DNA of 25,153 bases, taken from an uncultured Caulobacteraceae bacterium. GTDB lineage: Bacteria > Pseudomonadota > Alphaproteobacteria > Caulobacterales > TH1-2. Where the stretch lies: NCBI GenBank assembly GCA_937967425.1, contig CALBST010000222.1:1-25153 (forward strand). Direction: 5' to 3'. The notes beneath the pieces were generated by a model. It searched no databases. It was not told where the DNA came from and saw only the letters and a program-made list of their open reading frames with translations. The position numbers and the translations under genes were made by a program. Position 1 is the stretch's first letter; every line of letters begins with the position of its first letter. Positions 15,687-23,366 of the stretch are shown one piece after another.

Positions 15687-17015
15687 ATGGATCGCGCCAA
15701 ACGCGCGCGTGCGTTGGCGAACGTCGGGCGTGCGCGCATGGCCAACACTTGGCTGCGTCTGGGCTCGTGCGCGATCGTGGCGGCGGTTGCTACGTCCATC
15801 GTCGGCACGGCGATGCCGATGCTCTGGTTTGCCGGGCTCATTCCGGTTCTGCTTTTCGATCGCTGGCTGTTTCAGCGTCTGCACAAAACCTGCAGTGCCG
15901 GGCAGGCGCCACAGCACATGGCTCGCCTGATCGCGTGGACGATCCTTCAAAGCATTTACGGCAATCTCGTCGCGGTGATGCTGTGGTTCTCGCCCTATGT
16001 GCCAGGTGAGACGCTGGCGATCATTTATTTGTTCGGTGGACTCGCAAATGCGGCCGCCACCTTGCGCTCTTCGGTTGCGCTCTCGATCGCAGGCGCCGGC
16101 CCAACAATCGTATTCCTCCTCGGTCTCCCGCTCGCCGAGTATCTGATGAACGGCGCGCGCAACCCGCTCGATCTCATGCCGCTGATGGGCGGGCTGTTGC
16201 TGCTCGCGTTTGGCGTCAATCTGTGGAAAAGCCTGTTGGCGTCTGATGCGGCGCAGCTGGAAGCGGAAGCTGCGGTGTTGCGTGAGCGCCAAGCCGCCGC
16301 TGCCGCCGCTGCTGCGAAAACCAGCATGATTCAGCGTATGAATGACGAATTGCGCACGCCGATGTCGGCACTGGTTGGCGCCGCCGAGCATCTGCGCCGC
16401 GCCGCGCAATCCCCGCAGGCGCGCGCGCACATCGCCACGTTGCTGCAAGCCAGCGAAGTGCTGCGCCTGGTGTTGAGCGATCTTTCGGATCTTGATCGCC
16501 TCGAGAACGGGCAACTGAAGATCGAGGCGCAACCCACCGATCCGCGCGAGCTTCTGCGCGGCGTTATCAGCGCATTTCGGTCAGCGGCGCAGGACAAGAA
16601 TCTAGAACTCTTCGTCGACGTCGACCCCGCAATGCCGGCCTTGCTTGAGATCGACGCGGCGCGCGTGCGTCAGGTGCTGTTCAATCTGCTCGCAAACGCC
16701 ATTCGCTACACCACCCATGGCGGCGTGCGCGTGCGCATGAGCGCGCAGCCGATCGACGCTGCGCGCGTGCGCCTTAGCATCATCGTCGCCGACACCGGCG
16801 CCGGCATGTCGCGCTCGCAGCTGGCGCTAATCTTTGGGCGCGAGCGTTTGTCCGCGGACGGCGAGGGGCCGGGGATTGGCCTCGCAATCTCGCTGCGCCT
16901 GGCCAAGCTCATGGGCGGCAAGATCGCCGCCAAGAGCGAATTGGGCGAGGGCTCGATGTTCTCTTTTGTCCTCGACGCCCCGATCGCAGCCGCCCGGGCC
17001 ACGTCCGCCGCCTGA
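15687..17015 (+). CDS. Membrane histidine-kinase-like protein with Asp in place of the phospho-acceptor His
   Basis: About 442 residues from the ATG at 15687. The frame is open from a GTG at 15573, but that part overlaps the operator palindromes and looks non-coding; no Shine-Dalgarno is clear for either start. Several hydrophobic helices (about 25-185) form a membrane input domain. A short alanine-rich coiled coil precedes a HisKA-like segment (about 213-285), and then an HATPase domain with an N box (NLLANAIRY, N337), G1 (ADTGAGM, D369) and G2 (GEGPGIGLAIS, about 392). The H box reads MNDELRTP where kinases have MSHELRTP, so residue 220 is Asp (codon GAC) instead of His. The ATPase motifs are intact. 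I infer a non-autophosphorylating or phosphatase/scaffold protein. No response regulator is adjacent. Confidence 0.85.
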   Translation: MDRAKRARALANVGRARMANTWLRLGSCAIVAAVATSIVGTAMPMLWFAGLIPVLLFDRWLFQRLHKTCSAGQAPQHMARLIAWTILQSIYGNLVAVMLWFSPYVPGETLAIIYLFGGLANAAATLRSSVALSIAGAGPTIVFLLGLPLAEYLMNGARNPLDLMPLMGGLLLLAFGVNLWKSLLASDAAQLEAEAAVLRERQAAAAAAAAKTSMIQRMNDELRTPMSALVGAAEHLRRAAQSPQARAHIATLLQASEVLRLVLSDLSDLDRLENGQLKIEAQPTDPRELLRGVISAFRSAAQDKNLELFVDVDPAMPALLEIDAARVRQVLFNLLANAIRYTTHGGVRVRMSAQPIDAARVRLSIIVADTGAGMSRSQLALIFGRERLSADGEGPGIGLAISLRLAKLMGGKIAAKSELGEGSMFSFVLDAPIAAARATSAA

Positions 17016-17088
17016 TCACACGCCCGCTTGACGGTTGCGCGCGGTCATGATCTGCTATTGCGAGTGATTTGCAAATAGGATCGCGCCG

Positions 17089-17298
17089 ATGCTCACCATC
17101 GCGGCCCTGTTGAACAATTGGCCGCCACAGGTGGAACAGCCGGCGGTGAGGTTGATCGGCGCCGCGCCGCTCGCAGCCCTCATGGCGGCGGCGCGAGAGG
17201 AATTGGGGCGGGAGCGCGCGTCCTCCCGTGTCGCTGCCGCCCCGAACTCCGCTCTCGCCACCGGTTCGGCCCCGGTGGCGAGGGTGGAGCGCCGCTAG
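17089..17298 (+). CDS. Possible small protein, 69 aa (tentative)
   Basis: This small frame between the kinase-like gene and the convergent vsr gene has about 88 % G/C at third codon positions and a plausible start, but no clear Shine-Dalgarno. The first half is mildly amphipathic (LAALMAAAREELGRERA); the last third is low-complexity. A minus-strand frame (17055-17261), containing a C-S-T-C-G-G string, shares the same wobble positions, so third-position bias cannot tell the two apart. A strong hairpin lies inside the 3' part. No family is recognised. Confidence 0.25.
   Translation: MLTIAALLNNWPPQVEQPAVRLIGAAPLAALMAAAREELGRERASSRVAAAPNSALATGSAPVARVERR
17251..17285. terminator. Strong hairpin between convergent genes
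   Basis: A stem of about 14 bp (perfect 11-bp inner part around CGCCACCGG / CCGGTGGCG, then wobble pairs) with a 7-base loop. There is no T tract in either direction. It lies just beyond the vsr stop, so it may protect or terminate transcripts from both sides. Confidence 0.4.
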
Positions 17299-17711
17299 CG
17301 CAAAAATTTCGCGAGCTTGCGTGCGAGCAAGGCGCTGTCGCGCGTTTCGCATTCCCAGATCACGAGCGCCGACCAGCCATCGTCCTTCAGCGCTCTGAGA
17401 GACTCCTGATCGCGCGCGACGTTACGGGCGATCTTCGCGCGCCAATACGCGGCGTTGTCCTTCGGTTGGCGCGCGCCGCGTTTGCAATCGTGGCCGTGCC
17501 AGAAACAACCATGCACGAACACGGCCTTGTGCATGGCGCCGAAAACGAGGTCCGGTTTGCCGGGAAGTTTCGCGCCGTTGAGGCGATAGCGCCGTGCATA
17601 GCCAAGCTCGCGCGCAGCGGCGCGCACGGCGAGTTCAGGCGCCGTGTCGCGCGATTTCACCGCGCGCATGACGGCGGAGCGTTTGACGGGATCGAAAACG
17701 TCGGCGCGCAT
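17295..17711 (-). CDS. vsr: Very short patch repair endonuclease Vsr
   Basis: A 138-residue Vsr-type endonuclease, which nicks DNA next to T:G mismatches that arise by deamination of 5-methylcytosine. The family signatures are all present: the N-terminal RSAVMRAVKSRDTAPE helix; GKPDLVF with the catalytic Asp54; VFVHGCFWHGHDC (about 65-76) with the active-site and zinc-binding His/Cys; N-x-x-Y-W-x-x-K-I-x-R-N at about 86-97; and WECE with Cys121 near the end. Length is typical. It begins immediately after the methyltransferase stop codon (TAG then ATG, no gap), so the two are surely co-expressed. Confidence 0.95.
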   Translation of the reverse strand: MRADVFDPVKRSAVMRAVKSRDTAPELAVRAAARELGYARRYRLNGAKLPGKPDLVFGAMHKAVFVHGCFWHGHDCKRGARQPKDNAAYWRAKIARNVARDQESLRALKDDGWSALVIWECETRDSALLARKLAKFLR

Positions 17712-18851
17712 CTAGGCGCTCTTGCGCACCGCTGCGGCGCCCGCGAGCGGCGCCAGCAAATGCTGAGAGAGCCAGCGCACGACCGGCACGCACACGGCGT
17801 CGCCGAGCAAGTGCAGCGCGGCGGTCTGGCCGCTTGGGAGCGGGTAGTGCTCCGGCACGCCCATCAGCCGCGCCGCTTCGCGCGGCGAAAGCAGACGCGA
17901 ACGCAGTTCTTTGCCTTCGACAAACAGCAGCAATTGCCGGCTCGATCCGCCGGTAGGCGTACGTAAACAGCCTGCAAGGCCATCAAAGCGGGCCTCTGCG
18001 CGCTGCACGCGCTCGCCATGCTCGATGCGGATGCGGCGAAACACAGCGCCGACCTCGCGGCGGCCGCTCTCCTGCAAGGCTTCCAGGCGCGCGCGCTGTA
18101 GCGTGCTCATTTGCGAGACGAGCTTCGCTGTTTGCTCTTCGCTGTTCCAGGCGTCGCTGTGCTCGTCGAGCAAATCGGCAAGCCGCGTGTTGCGCTTTGG
18201 CGGCGCATCGAGACGCCACCACACGAAGCGCTTGCGCAGCGCATCGGGCAAACGCGCGACGACGTTGCGCAGCGATTGCGTGTGAAAGGGCTCGAGCGGC
18301 CCTGATGCTGTGAGATGCGCCGGCGCATTGCGTGCTGCGATGATGAAAAGCCGCGGCCGCGATTGCGGCGTGAAGAGCGCCGCGTCGACCTCCAACGCGC
18401 CGGCGCGATAGCCGAGATCATCGAGTGCGTGGATCAGCGCCGCGAAATCGGCGCCGCCGTGCGAACTCAAAAGGCCGCTGACATTTTCGAGCGCCAGCAC
18501 GTCGGGCGCGCGGCCTTCGTGGCCGAGCTTTTCGAGCAGCGCGTGAAAGCCCCAGAACGCGCCGGAGCGCGGCGCCGCTAAACCTCGGCGGGCGCCGGCG
18601 AGTGAAAGATCCTGGCAGGGGAAGGACGCCCACGCCAACGCCGCCTTGCCGGGCAGCTTCGCGGGCGTCAGCTTCCAGATGTCGCCTTCGTGCATGTCGC
18701 CGCCCGGTGGAAAGGCCGCGCGGTAGGCGTTCGCCTTGGCCGGATCGATGTCATTGGCGAAGGTGCAGGCGAAGTCGGGTTCCAGGCCGAGGCGGGCGAG
18801 GCCGCCGCCCGCGAAAAACTCCCACAGTGGGGCGCCGGAATCACGCTGCAT
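17712..18851 (-). CDS. DNA (cytosine-5-)-methyltransferase
   Basis: A 379-residue C5 cytosine methyltransferase. The visible motifs are motif I (EFFAGGGLARLGL, about 11-23), motif IV with the catalytic cysteine (SFPCQDLSLAG, Cys79), motif VI (LENV, Glu122) and motif VIII (QSRPRLF, about 163-169). A variable target-recognition region follows (about 180-310), then motifs IX-X (RLLSPREAARLMGVPEHYPL and LLGDAVCVPVVRWL). The recognition sequence cannot be read from the protein. The start lacks a Shine-Dalgarno sequence, and TAGTAT lies 7 bases upstream of the ATG, which would fit a leaderless transcript. It is paired with vsr, with no restriction endonuclease in view. Confidence 0.93.
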   Translation of the reverse strand: MQRDSGAPLWEFFAGGGLARLGLEPDFACTFANDIDPAKANAYRAAFPPGGDMHEGDIWKLTPAKLPGKAALAWASFPCQDLSLAGARRGLAAPRSGAFWGFHALLEKLGHEGRAPDVLALENVSGLLSSHGGADFAALIHALDDLGYRAGALEVDAALFTPQSRPRLFIIAARNAPAHLTASGPLEPFHTQSLRNVVARLPDALRKRFVWWRLDAPPKRNTRLADLLDEHSDAWNSEEQTAKLVSQMSTLQRARLEALQESGRREVGAVFRRIRIEHGERVQRAEARFDGLAGCLRTPTGGSSRQLLLFVEGKELRSRLLSPREAARLMGVPEHYPLPSGQTAALHLLGDAVCVPVVRWLSQHLLAPLAGAAAVRKSA

Positions 18852-18919
18852 GGGGCTATACTAACCCCAGCGAGGGTGCTGACATCCATCCGGATGACAG
18901 AGCCAAAGGGGGGAAGCCG

Positions 18920-19765
18920 ATGCGGACCTTGATCCGCGGTGCGCTGATGGGGCTCGTGCTGAGCGCAGCCGTTTTGTCCGCGTGCCAGCGCCAAACGCCC
19001 ACGAGCGAAGAGGGCCCCTCGACACCGACAAACGCGGAACGCGAAGCGGAGATCGCTGCCGAAACGTTGGCGGCGCTCGGCGGGCCCGCGAACGCTGAGC
19101 AGCGCGCCGCCTACGAAGGCGAGTTCCAGGCTTCGGGCGGAATCGATGCGCTCGGGAATGCAGAGGGCGCGTGGGAACTCACTCTGCTCAACGACTATGC
19201 GCAGTTCACGCGGCCGGGGCTGGGCGAGGATGGCGGCATTCCTGGCGAGCGCGAATTTCGCGAGCGCGGCATGCGCGTTGTCGCCGGTCCGCTGACAGTC
19301 ACGATTTCACAACAAGCCTGCACCGCGAGCGGGGTGGAGCTGCCGTACACAGCGCACGTTCTGTTTGAGGGCGTCGCCTATCAGGGCTGCGCGCGGCGCG
19401 GTGTGATCGAGGGTGAGCGGCCGACATGGGCGTCCGTGCTCCCCGAACTCATGCCGGCCATCAATGTCTGCTCGCAGCGCGCGTCTTCGCAGCCGGTGCG
19501 CATCACGTTCGCGTCGGCTCTGGATGAGGGCGAAGTGCTGGTGCGCGTGCGTGAGGCCAATGGGTCGCGGCGCGAGTGCATCGTCACGGGCGGCGCGGTC
19601 TCCGTTTACGAGCCGCTCTCCGATAATGATCGCCGCAGTGGCGAAGGCGATCCGGAATTCCAACTTGGCGCCTCGCGGCCTGCGGCGCGGAATTGCCGCT
19701 CAGTCGAGCCGGCGGTTGATCGCAGCGGCGAGCAGCTCGGCTGGCTCATTCGCAACAGCTGCTGA
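18920..19765 (+). CDS. Two-module lipoprotein with a COG3650-like domain
   Basis: A 281-residue lipoprotein (lipobox VLSAC, Cys22). The open frame begins far upstream, but GGGGGG-AA about 5 bases before the ATG at 18920-18922 and the signal peptide fix the start. The first module (about 60-165) resembles the COG3650-like lipoprotein at 13745: IDALGNAEGAWELTLLNDYA, then GPLTVTISQQACT, LPYTAHV and GVAYQGCARR. The second module (about 175-281) contains LPAINVCSQ-like and VRVREANGSRRECIV strands, with further cysteines. Several cysteine pairs suggest disulphides in the periplasm. Function is unknown. It reads divergently from the methyltransferase. Confidence 0.75.
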   Translation: MRTLIRGALMGLVLSAAVLSACQRQTPTSEEGPSTPTNAEREAEIAAETLAALGGPANAEQRAAYEGEFQASGGIDALGNAEGAWELTLLNDYAQFTRPGLGEDGGIPGEREFRERGMRVVAGPLTVTISQQACTASGVELPYTAHVLFEGVAYQGCARRGVIEGERPTWASVLPELMPAINVCSQRASSQPVRITFASALDEGEVLVRVREANGSRRECIVTGGAVSVYEPLSDNDRRSGEGDPEFQLGASRPAARNCRSVEPAVDRSGEQLGWLIRNSC

Positions 19766-19839
19766 GCTATTGGTCGCAATTCGGTTGCGCCATGGGCGCC
19801 GCTACGGCGCTCTCTCGTCAGCTTTGATGAGGGAAAGCC

Positions 19840-20253
19840 ATGTTGCTGGGGCCGCGCGCGCACGCTGACCGCGTTGAAATGTCTTTGTCGATCGTGCGTA
19901 TCGCGGTGGCGATCCTGATCTTCATTCATGGCGCTTTCCGCGCGTTTCACTGGGATCCAAACGTCACCGGCTTTGGCGAATGGCTGAGTTCGCTTGGCTT
20001 TCCGGAAGGCTTTTACTGGGCGGCGGCGGTGACGATCTACGAACTGGTCGGGCCGCTCTTTATACTCGCGCGCCGCTTCGTGACGTTGGCGTGCGTGGGC
20101 CACATCGTCATCGTCGGGCTGGGCATGTTTCTGGTGCACTATCCCGCAGGGTGGTTCGTCGTCGGCGCCGGACGCAACGGGATGGAATATTCCGTGCTGC
20201 TGCTTGCGGGCTTGATCGCCGTAGCGTGGGCCTACGCGCCACGCAAAGCGTGA
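19840..20253 (+). CDS. DoxX-like small membrane protein
   Basis: A 137-residue protein with four hydrophobic helices: about 17-35 (IVRIAVAILIFIHGAFRAF), 58-78, 80-102 and 115-131. The pattern includes an R-x-x-x-A-x-x-F-x-x-H-G start and a G-F-x-x-W-L-S-x-L-G-F-P-E loop, as in DoxX-type proteins. The family is loosely linked to redox or envelope processes, and no substrate can be named. GAGGG lies 6 bases upstream of the ATG. Its stop codon touches the stop of the convergent ExoD-like gene without a gap. Confidence 0.75.
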   Translation: MLLGPRAHADRVEMSLSIVRIAVAILIFIHGAFRAFHWDPNVTGFGEWLSSLGFPEGFYWAAAVTIYELVGPLFILARRFVTLACVGHIVIVGLGMFLVHYPAGWFVVGAGRNGMEYSVLLLAGLIAVAWAYAPRKA

Positions 20254-20919
20254 CTACGAGATCAATCCGTTGATCCACTGGATGGCGTTGTCGATCACGG
20301 CAAGACCGACCCGCGTGCCGAAATAAACTGAAGCCACTGATGCAATGGCTGCCGGGATCGTCAGCAGCATCAATATGCCATCGCGCTGCAATAGCGCGAG
20401 CGCCGTCATCGCGACTGTCATGCCGGGCGGCCAGTTCGCGAACGGGATGGGCAAGATCAGCACCAGCGCCATCAGCAGCGTCTGCAGACCGACAAGAATT
20501 GTCGCAGGAAATCGTGTGAGCCGCGACCAGCGCGGCTTGATCAGATACTCGACGCGCTTCAGCGACGGGATCGCGACGTTGAATGTGCGCCGCAGCGCGT
20601 CGCCGCTGACACGCCATTCGCGCACGCGCTTGGGCACCATCAACCGGCGCGAGCCGAACACCATCTGCAGCGCCGGCGCCAACATCAGCACGCCGAAGAT
20701 TGTCGAAATGCCAGGCACGTTCGGCACGCACATCGGCAGCGCCAACACCAGAAGCAGCATGCCGTGCGCGCGCGAATCCAAGCGATCTATCAGTTCGCCG
20801 ACGCTTACGGTCTCGCCGGGAAACGTGTCGACGAGGTCCTCCAAGAGTTCGGAGGCGGCCCGGCCGCCGTCGTGAGATGCGCCCGAAGGGGCGGAGGGAG
20901 CGGGGACCGGCATATCCAT
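20254..20919 (-). CDS. ExoD-like exopolysaccharide synthesis membrane protein
   Basis: About 221 residues, similar to the ExoD family, first linked to exopolysaccharide production in rhizobia. A soluble N-terminus with SVGELIDRLDSRAHGMLLLV leads to several hydrophobic segments: about 50-90 (LALPMCVPNVPGISTIFGVL, the family hallmark), 145-165 and 175-215. The start is uncertain. The frame opens with a GTG at 20935-20937, while ATG codons at 20917-20919 (used here) and 20911-20913 follow, none with a clear Shine-Dalgarno. The conserved region begins well after all of them. The biochemical role of ExoD proteins is unsettled. Confidence 0.8.
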   Translation of the reverse strand: MDMPVPAPSAPSGASHDGGRAASELLEDLVDTFPGETVSVGELIDRLDSRAHGMLLLVLALPMCVPNVPGISTIFGVLMLAPALQMVFGSRRLMVPKRVREWRVSGDALRRTFNVAIPSLKRVEYLIKPRWSRLTRFPATILVGLQTLLMALVLILPIPFANWPPGMTVAMTALALLQRDGILMLLTIPAAIASVASVYFGTRVGLAVIDNAIQWINGLIS

Positions 20920-21017
20920 AGAAGTATACGCGTTCACATGGGGCGCCGATGCGGCTTTGGCGAGTCTTTAGCGACGTTCAGACGGCATCAACCATACGAG
21001 CGTAGCTCGTTTGCTTG

Positions 21018-21491
21018 ATGAAGCGCGCCGCTGCGCTCCTTTGTTTGACCGTTTTCGTCTCGGCATGCGCCGAGCGGTCGCAGCCGCCTGCCGATTTGAA
21101 TGGGCTTTGGAGCGCAGGTTCAGCGGCCTGCGCCGCCGGCGTGGGTGTGCGCTTCGGCGCAGAGGCGATCGAGGTCGTCTACGAGGATGAGACGCAGACC
21201 TTGTTCGATCGGCCGCGTTACAAATTGGAAAGCAGCGGCGAAACGTTCCGTGTGCGCATCGTCTACGACCTGCCGCGCGTGACTGGCGGCGCGCGTGTTG
21301 CTGGCGCACATGGCGTGCTGGTGTTGGCGCGCCGGCCTGACGGCAGCATCGCGCCGCTCACACACAGCATCAGTGACGCCCGCACCGGTGCGGCGCGCAT
21401 GCGGATCGCCGACGATCCAGCAGTTCAAGCGCTGACGCTGTCGCCCTGCGGCCCGCACCCGTGGCGCGAGGATTTGCGCGGCCGCGTATAG
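21018..21491 (+). CDS. Small lipoprotein of unknown function
   Basis: A 157-residue lipoprotein (lipobox VSAC, Cys17). The mature part has LNGLWSAGSAACAAGVGVRFG near its start and the cysteines at the ends of the domain. The domain is rich in beta-strand-like stretches (IEVVYEDETQTLF, YKLESSGETFRVRIVYDL), suggesting a small beta-barrel in the periplasm. No family is recognised. The frame could start with TTG at 21015, but the adjacent ATG is more likely; no strong Shine-Dalgarno is present. It ends just before the terminator of the convergent gene. Confidence 0.65.
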   Translation: MKRAAALLCLTVFVSACAERSQPPADLNGLWSAGSAACAAGVGVRFGAEAIEVVYEDETQTLFDRPRYKLESSGETFRVRIVYDLPRVTGGARVAGAHGVLVLARRPDGSIAPLTHSISDARTGAARMRIADDPAVQALTLSPCGPHPWREDLRGRV

Positions 21492-21522
21492 CAAAACCGC
21501 CGGCCATTGCTGACCGGCGGTT
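21491..21522 (-). terminator. Intrinsic terminator of the CC_3452-like gene
   Basis: A 9-bp perfect stem (AACCGCCGG / CCGGCGGTT) with a 10-base loop, followed on the minus strand by TT and then GC, giving four T residues in all. It serves the minus-strand gene ending at 21551 and may also act on the convergent lipoprotein gene. Confidence 0.65.
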
Positions 21523-21550
21523 CGTAATTCAATCGCTTTGCAGCGTTCGA

Positions 21551-21889
21551 TTACTGGCCCGATTGGCCGTTCGACGCTTGGTAGGTCTCGCCGTTGCAGC
21601 GGGCGAGTTCATCGGCGCTGAGCTGGTCGTTCGCCGAACCGTACGACGCGATGCGCAGGCCGTTCGATTGGCGCACGAACTGACGGCACGAACGGACGTT
21701 GGCGCCGTGATCGGCGCGGGCGAGGCAGGTGTCGCCGTTGCAGTCCCAGATGGTGTTGAGCGCGATGATGCGGGTTTGCTCGGCAACCGGGGTGGCGAGC
21801 TTGATCGTATAAAGGTCGCGGGCCATGGCGGGAGCCACGAAAGCGGCGCTGATCACAGCGGCGGCGACGATCGAACGAAGGGCGGACAT
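21551..21889 (-). CDS. CC_3452-like small secreted protein
   Basis: A 112-residue protein with a cleavable signal peptide (ending APAMA, residue 23) and a compact mature domain. It contains RDLYTIKLATPVAEQTRIIA, the cysteine pair in IWDCNGDTCLA, a third cysteine in VRSCRQFVRQSNG, and a last one near ARCNGETY. This pattern resembles small exported Caulobacterales proteins that I recall as the CC_3452 family; the name is from memory and not verified. Four cysteines suggest two disulphides. AGGAGAG lies 7 bases before the ATG, and a terminator follows. No function is known. Confidence 0.7.
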   Translation of the reverse strand: MSALRSIVAAAVISAAFVAPAMARDLYTIKLATPVAEQTRIIALNTIWDCNGDTCLARADHGANVRSCRQFVRQSNGLRIASYGSANDQLSADELARCNGETYQASNGQSGQ

Positions 21890-22151
21890 TCAGTTTCTCT
21901 CCTGGACTGGTCGCGCTGCTTGGGGAGGAGCGCACGCCTTGTATGACCGGTTCGCTGATCGCTGACAAGAGAAAATTGAAGGAATGGGAAAATATTCACT
22001 GGATAGTGATAACGTAACGTCAGCTACGGTTCAGGTCGACAGGTATGGTTAAAAAAGCCCAACCTGAGGTCGCCGCGATGCGCTAGAAAAGGCTGGAGGC
22101 GGGACGCGCGCGGGGGCGGCGCGTCGAGGACAACCAAGGGGACGGTCAGCG
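21890..22151. promoter_or_regulatory. AT-rich divergent control region
   Basis: A stretch of about 260 bases that is clearly AT-richer than the rest (21965-22060). It holds a short inverted repeat TCACT-GGAT-AGTGA (21996-22009) and a tandem AACGT-AACGT next to it. It must contain promoters for the CC_3452-like gene and for the coiled-coil membrane gene, but I cannot place reliable -35 and -10 boxes. An AAGGGG near 22136 precedes the plus-strand gene. Confidence 0.35.
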
Positions 22152-23273
22152 ATGACGATCTACAAGTTTTCCGTAGGCGTGGTGCTCGCGGTAGCGATGG
22201 TGGCCGTGCTGGGCATGAGCGCGCTGGTGTTCAGCTCACGCGATTTCCAGTTTGGCGTGGCGCAGATCTCGCCCTCGACCAATGGGCTGATCTCGTTCGC
22301 GCAACTCGAAGCGGCGGATCGTCAGATTCAGCAGCTTGAGGCCGATAGCGCGGCCCCGCGCGGCGAACTGCTTGAGATCGATCAGCAGATCGCTTCGCTC
22401 GACAGCCAGGTACAGGCGGCGCAGGCATCGACCAATGAAGCGCGCGCCGCGATGGTTGGCGCGATCGCCGATATCGAAACGCGCGCCAACGTGCAGACGG
22501 TGCAAAGCGCGGCCGCCGATATGAGCGCGCAAGGCCTCTCCCAGCGCATCGCCGCGCTTGCCGCGCGCCCGGGTCTGCCGCCGGCGGATCAGCAAGGAAT
22601 CGCGAATCTGAGCGTGCAGGTTCAAGAGCTCGCTTCGCAGGAGGAAGCGCTCGATGATCGCAGCGCCGAGCGTGCGGCGCTTGTTGCGCGTCAGCGTTTG
22701 GTGAGCGGACAGGTGGCGGAAGCCAACCGCCGCGTGTTCGCGCTGCAGCAGAGTGTCGTGCCGGATTACGAGCATTATCAGCGCGTGCGCGGCGAGGCCT
22801 ATGCGTTGCGCAATCTGAGCCCGCTCGGCGCGAGCGCGTTCCTGGCCCAAGGCCATCCGGCGCTGCTTTCGACCGTGCTGGTTCTGCTGATGGGCGCGCT
22901 TGGTTCGCTCCTTTATCTCTTCCCGGCCTATCTCAACCGGCCCGTGCCGGTGACGATGGCGGAGATCGTCGTGCGGCTGATCTTCGGCATGTGCGCGGCA
23001 TTGGCGTTCTACGTGCTGGCCAACGCGGCCATCGCCGGCTTCTCGATCGCATCGTCGGTGCAACAGGCGACGACGTCGGCGACGCTCAATCCGTTTACGG
23101 TGTCCTTGGTCGGCATCGTCGCTGGCGTGCTCTCGGAGGACATCGCCAAATGGATTCAGGACCGCGGGCGCGGCATATTCCAGCAGGGGGGTGTCGCGGC
23201 TTCCGCGCCGGTGCAGCAGCCGCCCGAGGCCGCCCCCACTGGCGGGCTGGTGAATAATAACGCCATTTCCTGA
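22152..23273 (+). CDS. Coiled-coil membrane protein of unknown function
   Basis: A 373-residue protein not matched to a known family. One helix near the N-terminus (6-27) is followed by a long, largely helical region (about 48-212) rich in Gln, Ala, Glu and Leu, with coiled-coil heptads (QLEAADRQIQQLEAD, EIDQQIASLDSQVQAAQ, VQVQELASQEEALDDR). Three more hydrophobic segments lie at about 237-257, 271-297 and 312-327. The C-terminus is disordered and Gln/Pro/Ala-rich. The layout suggests a protein anchored at both ends of a coiled-coil arm. An AAGGGG site precedes the start. The thiolase gene follows on the same strand after a possible promoter. Confidence 0.75.
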   Translation: MTIYKFSVGVVLAVAMVAVLGMSALVFSSRDFQFGVAQISPSTNGLISFAQLEAADRQIQQLEADSAAPRGELLEIDQQIASLDSQVQAAQASTNEARAAMVGAIADIETRANVQTVQSAAADMSAQGLSQRIAALAARPGLPPADQQGIANLSVQVQELASQEEALDDRSAERAALVARQRLVSGQVAEANRRVFALQQSVVPDYEHYQRVRGEAYALRNLSPLGASAFLAQGHPALLSTVLVLLMGALGSLLYLFPAYLNRPVPVTMAEIVVRLIFGMCAALAFYVLANAAIAGFSIASSVQQATTSATLNPFTVSLVGIVAGVLSEDIAKWIQDRGRGIFQQGGVAASAPVQQPPEAAPTGGLVNNNAIS

Positions 23274-23310
23274 TTGCATCATTTGTGACGCTGACGCCGC
23301 GATACGCGCT

Positions 23311-23338
23311 TTGACGCGCGCGTCGCGACGCCTAGTGT
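23311..23338 (+). promoter_or_regulatory. Candidate promoter of the thiolase gene
   Basis: TTGACG at 23311-23316 and TAGTGT at 23333-23338 are separated by 16 bases, about 30 bases upstream of the thiolase start. This resembles an alphaproteobacterial housekeeping promoter, but a single match of this quality is weak evidence. Confidence 0.35.
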
Positions 23339-23353
23339 GCGCGCAACCAAGTT

Positions 23354-23362
23354 GAGGAGGAG
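23354..23362 (+). promoter_or_regulatory. Strong Shine-Dalgarno of the thiolase gene
   Basis: GAGGAGGAG ends 4 bases before the ATG at 23367-23369 and fixes this start over the longer open frame from 23337. Confidence 0.7.
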
Positions 23363-23366
23363 CCTG

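Noticed and set aside
19787..19815. Short hairpin GCGCCG-CTA-CGGCGC before the DoxX-like gene
   Set aside because: Only 6 bp and no T tract; such stems are common by chance at this base composition.
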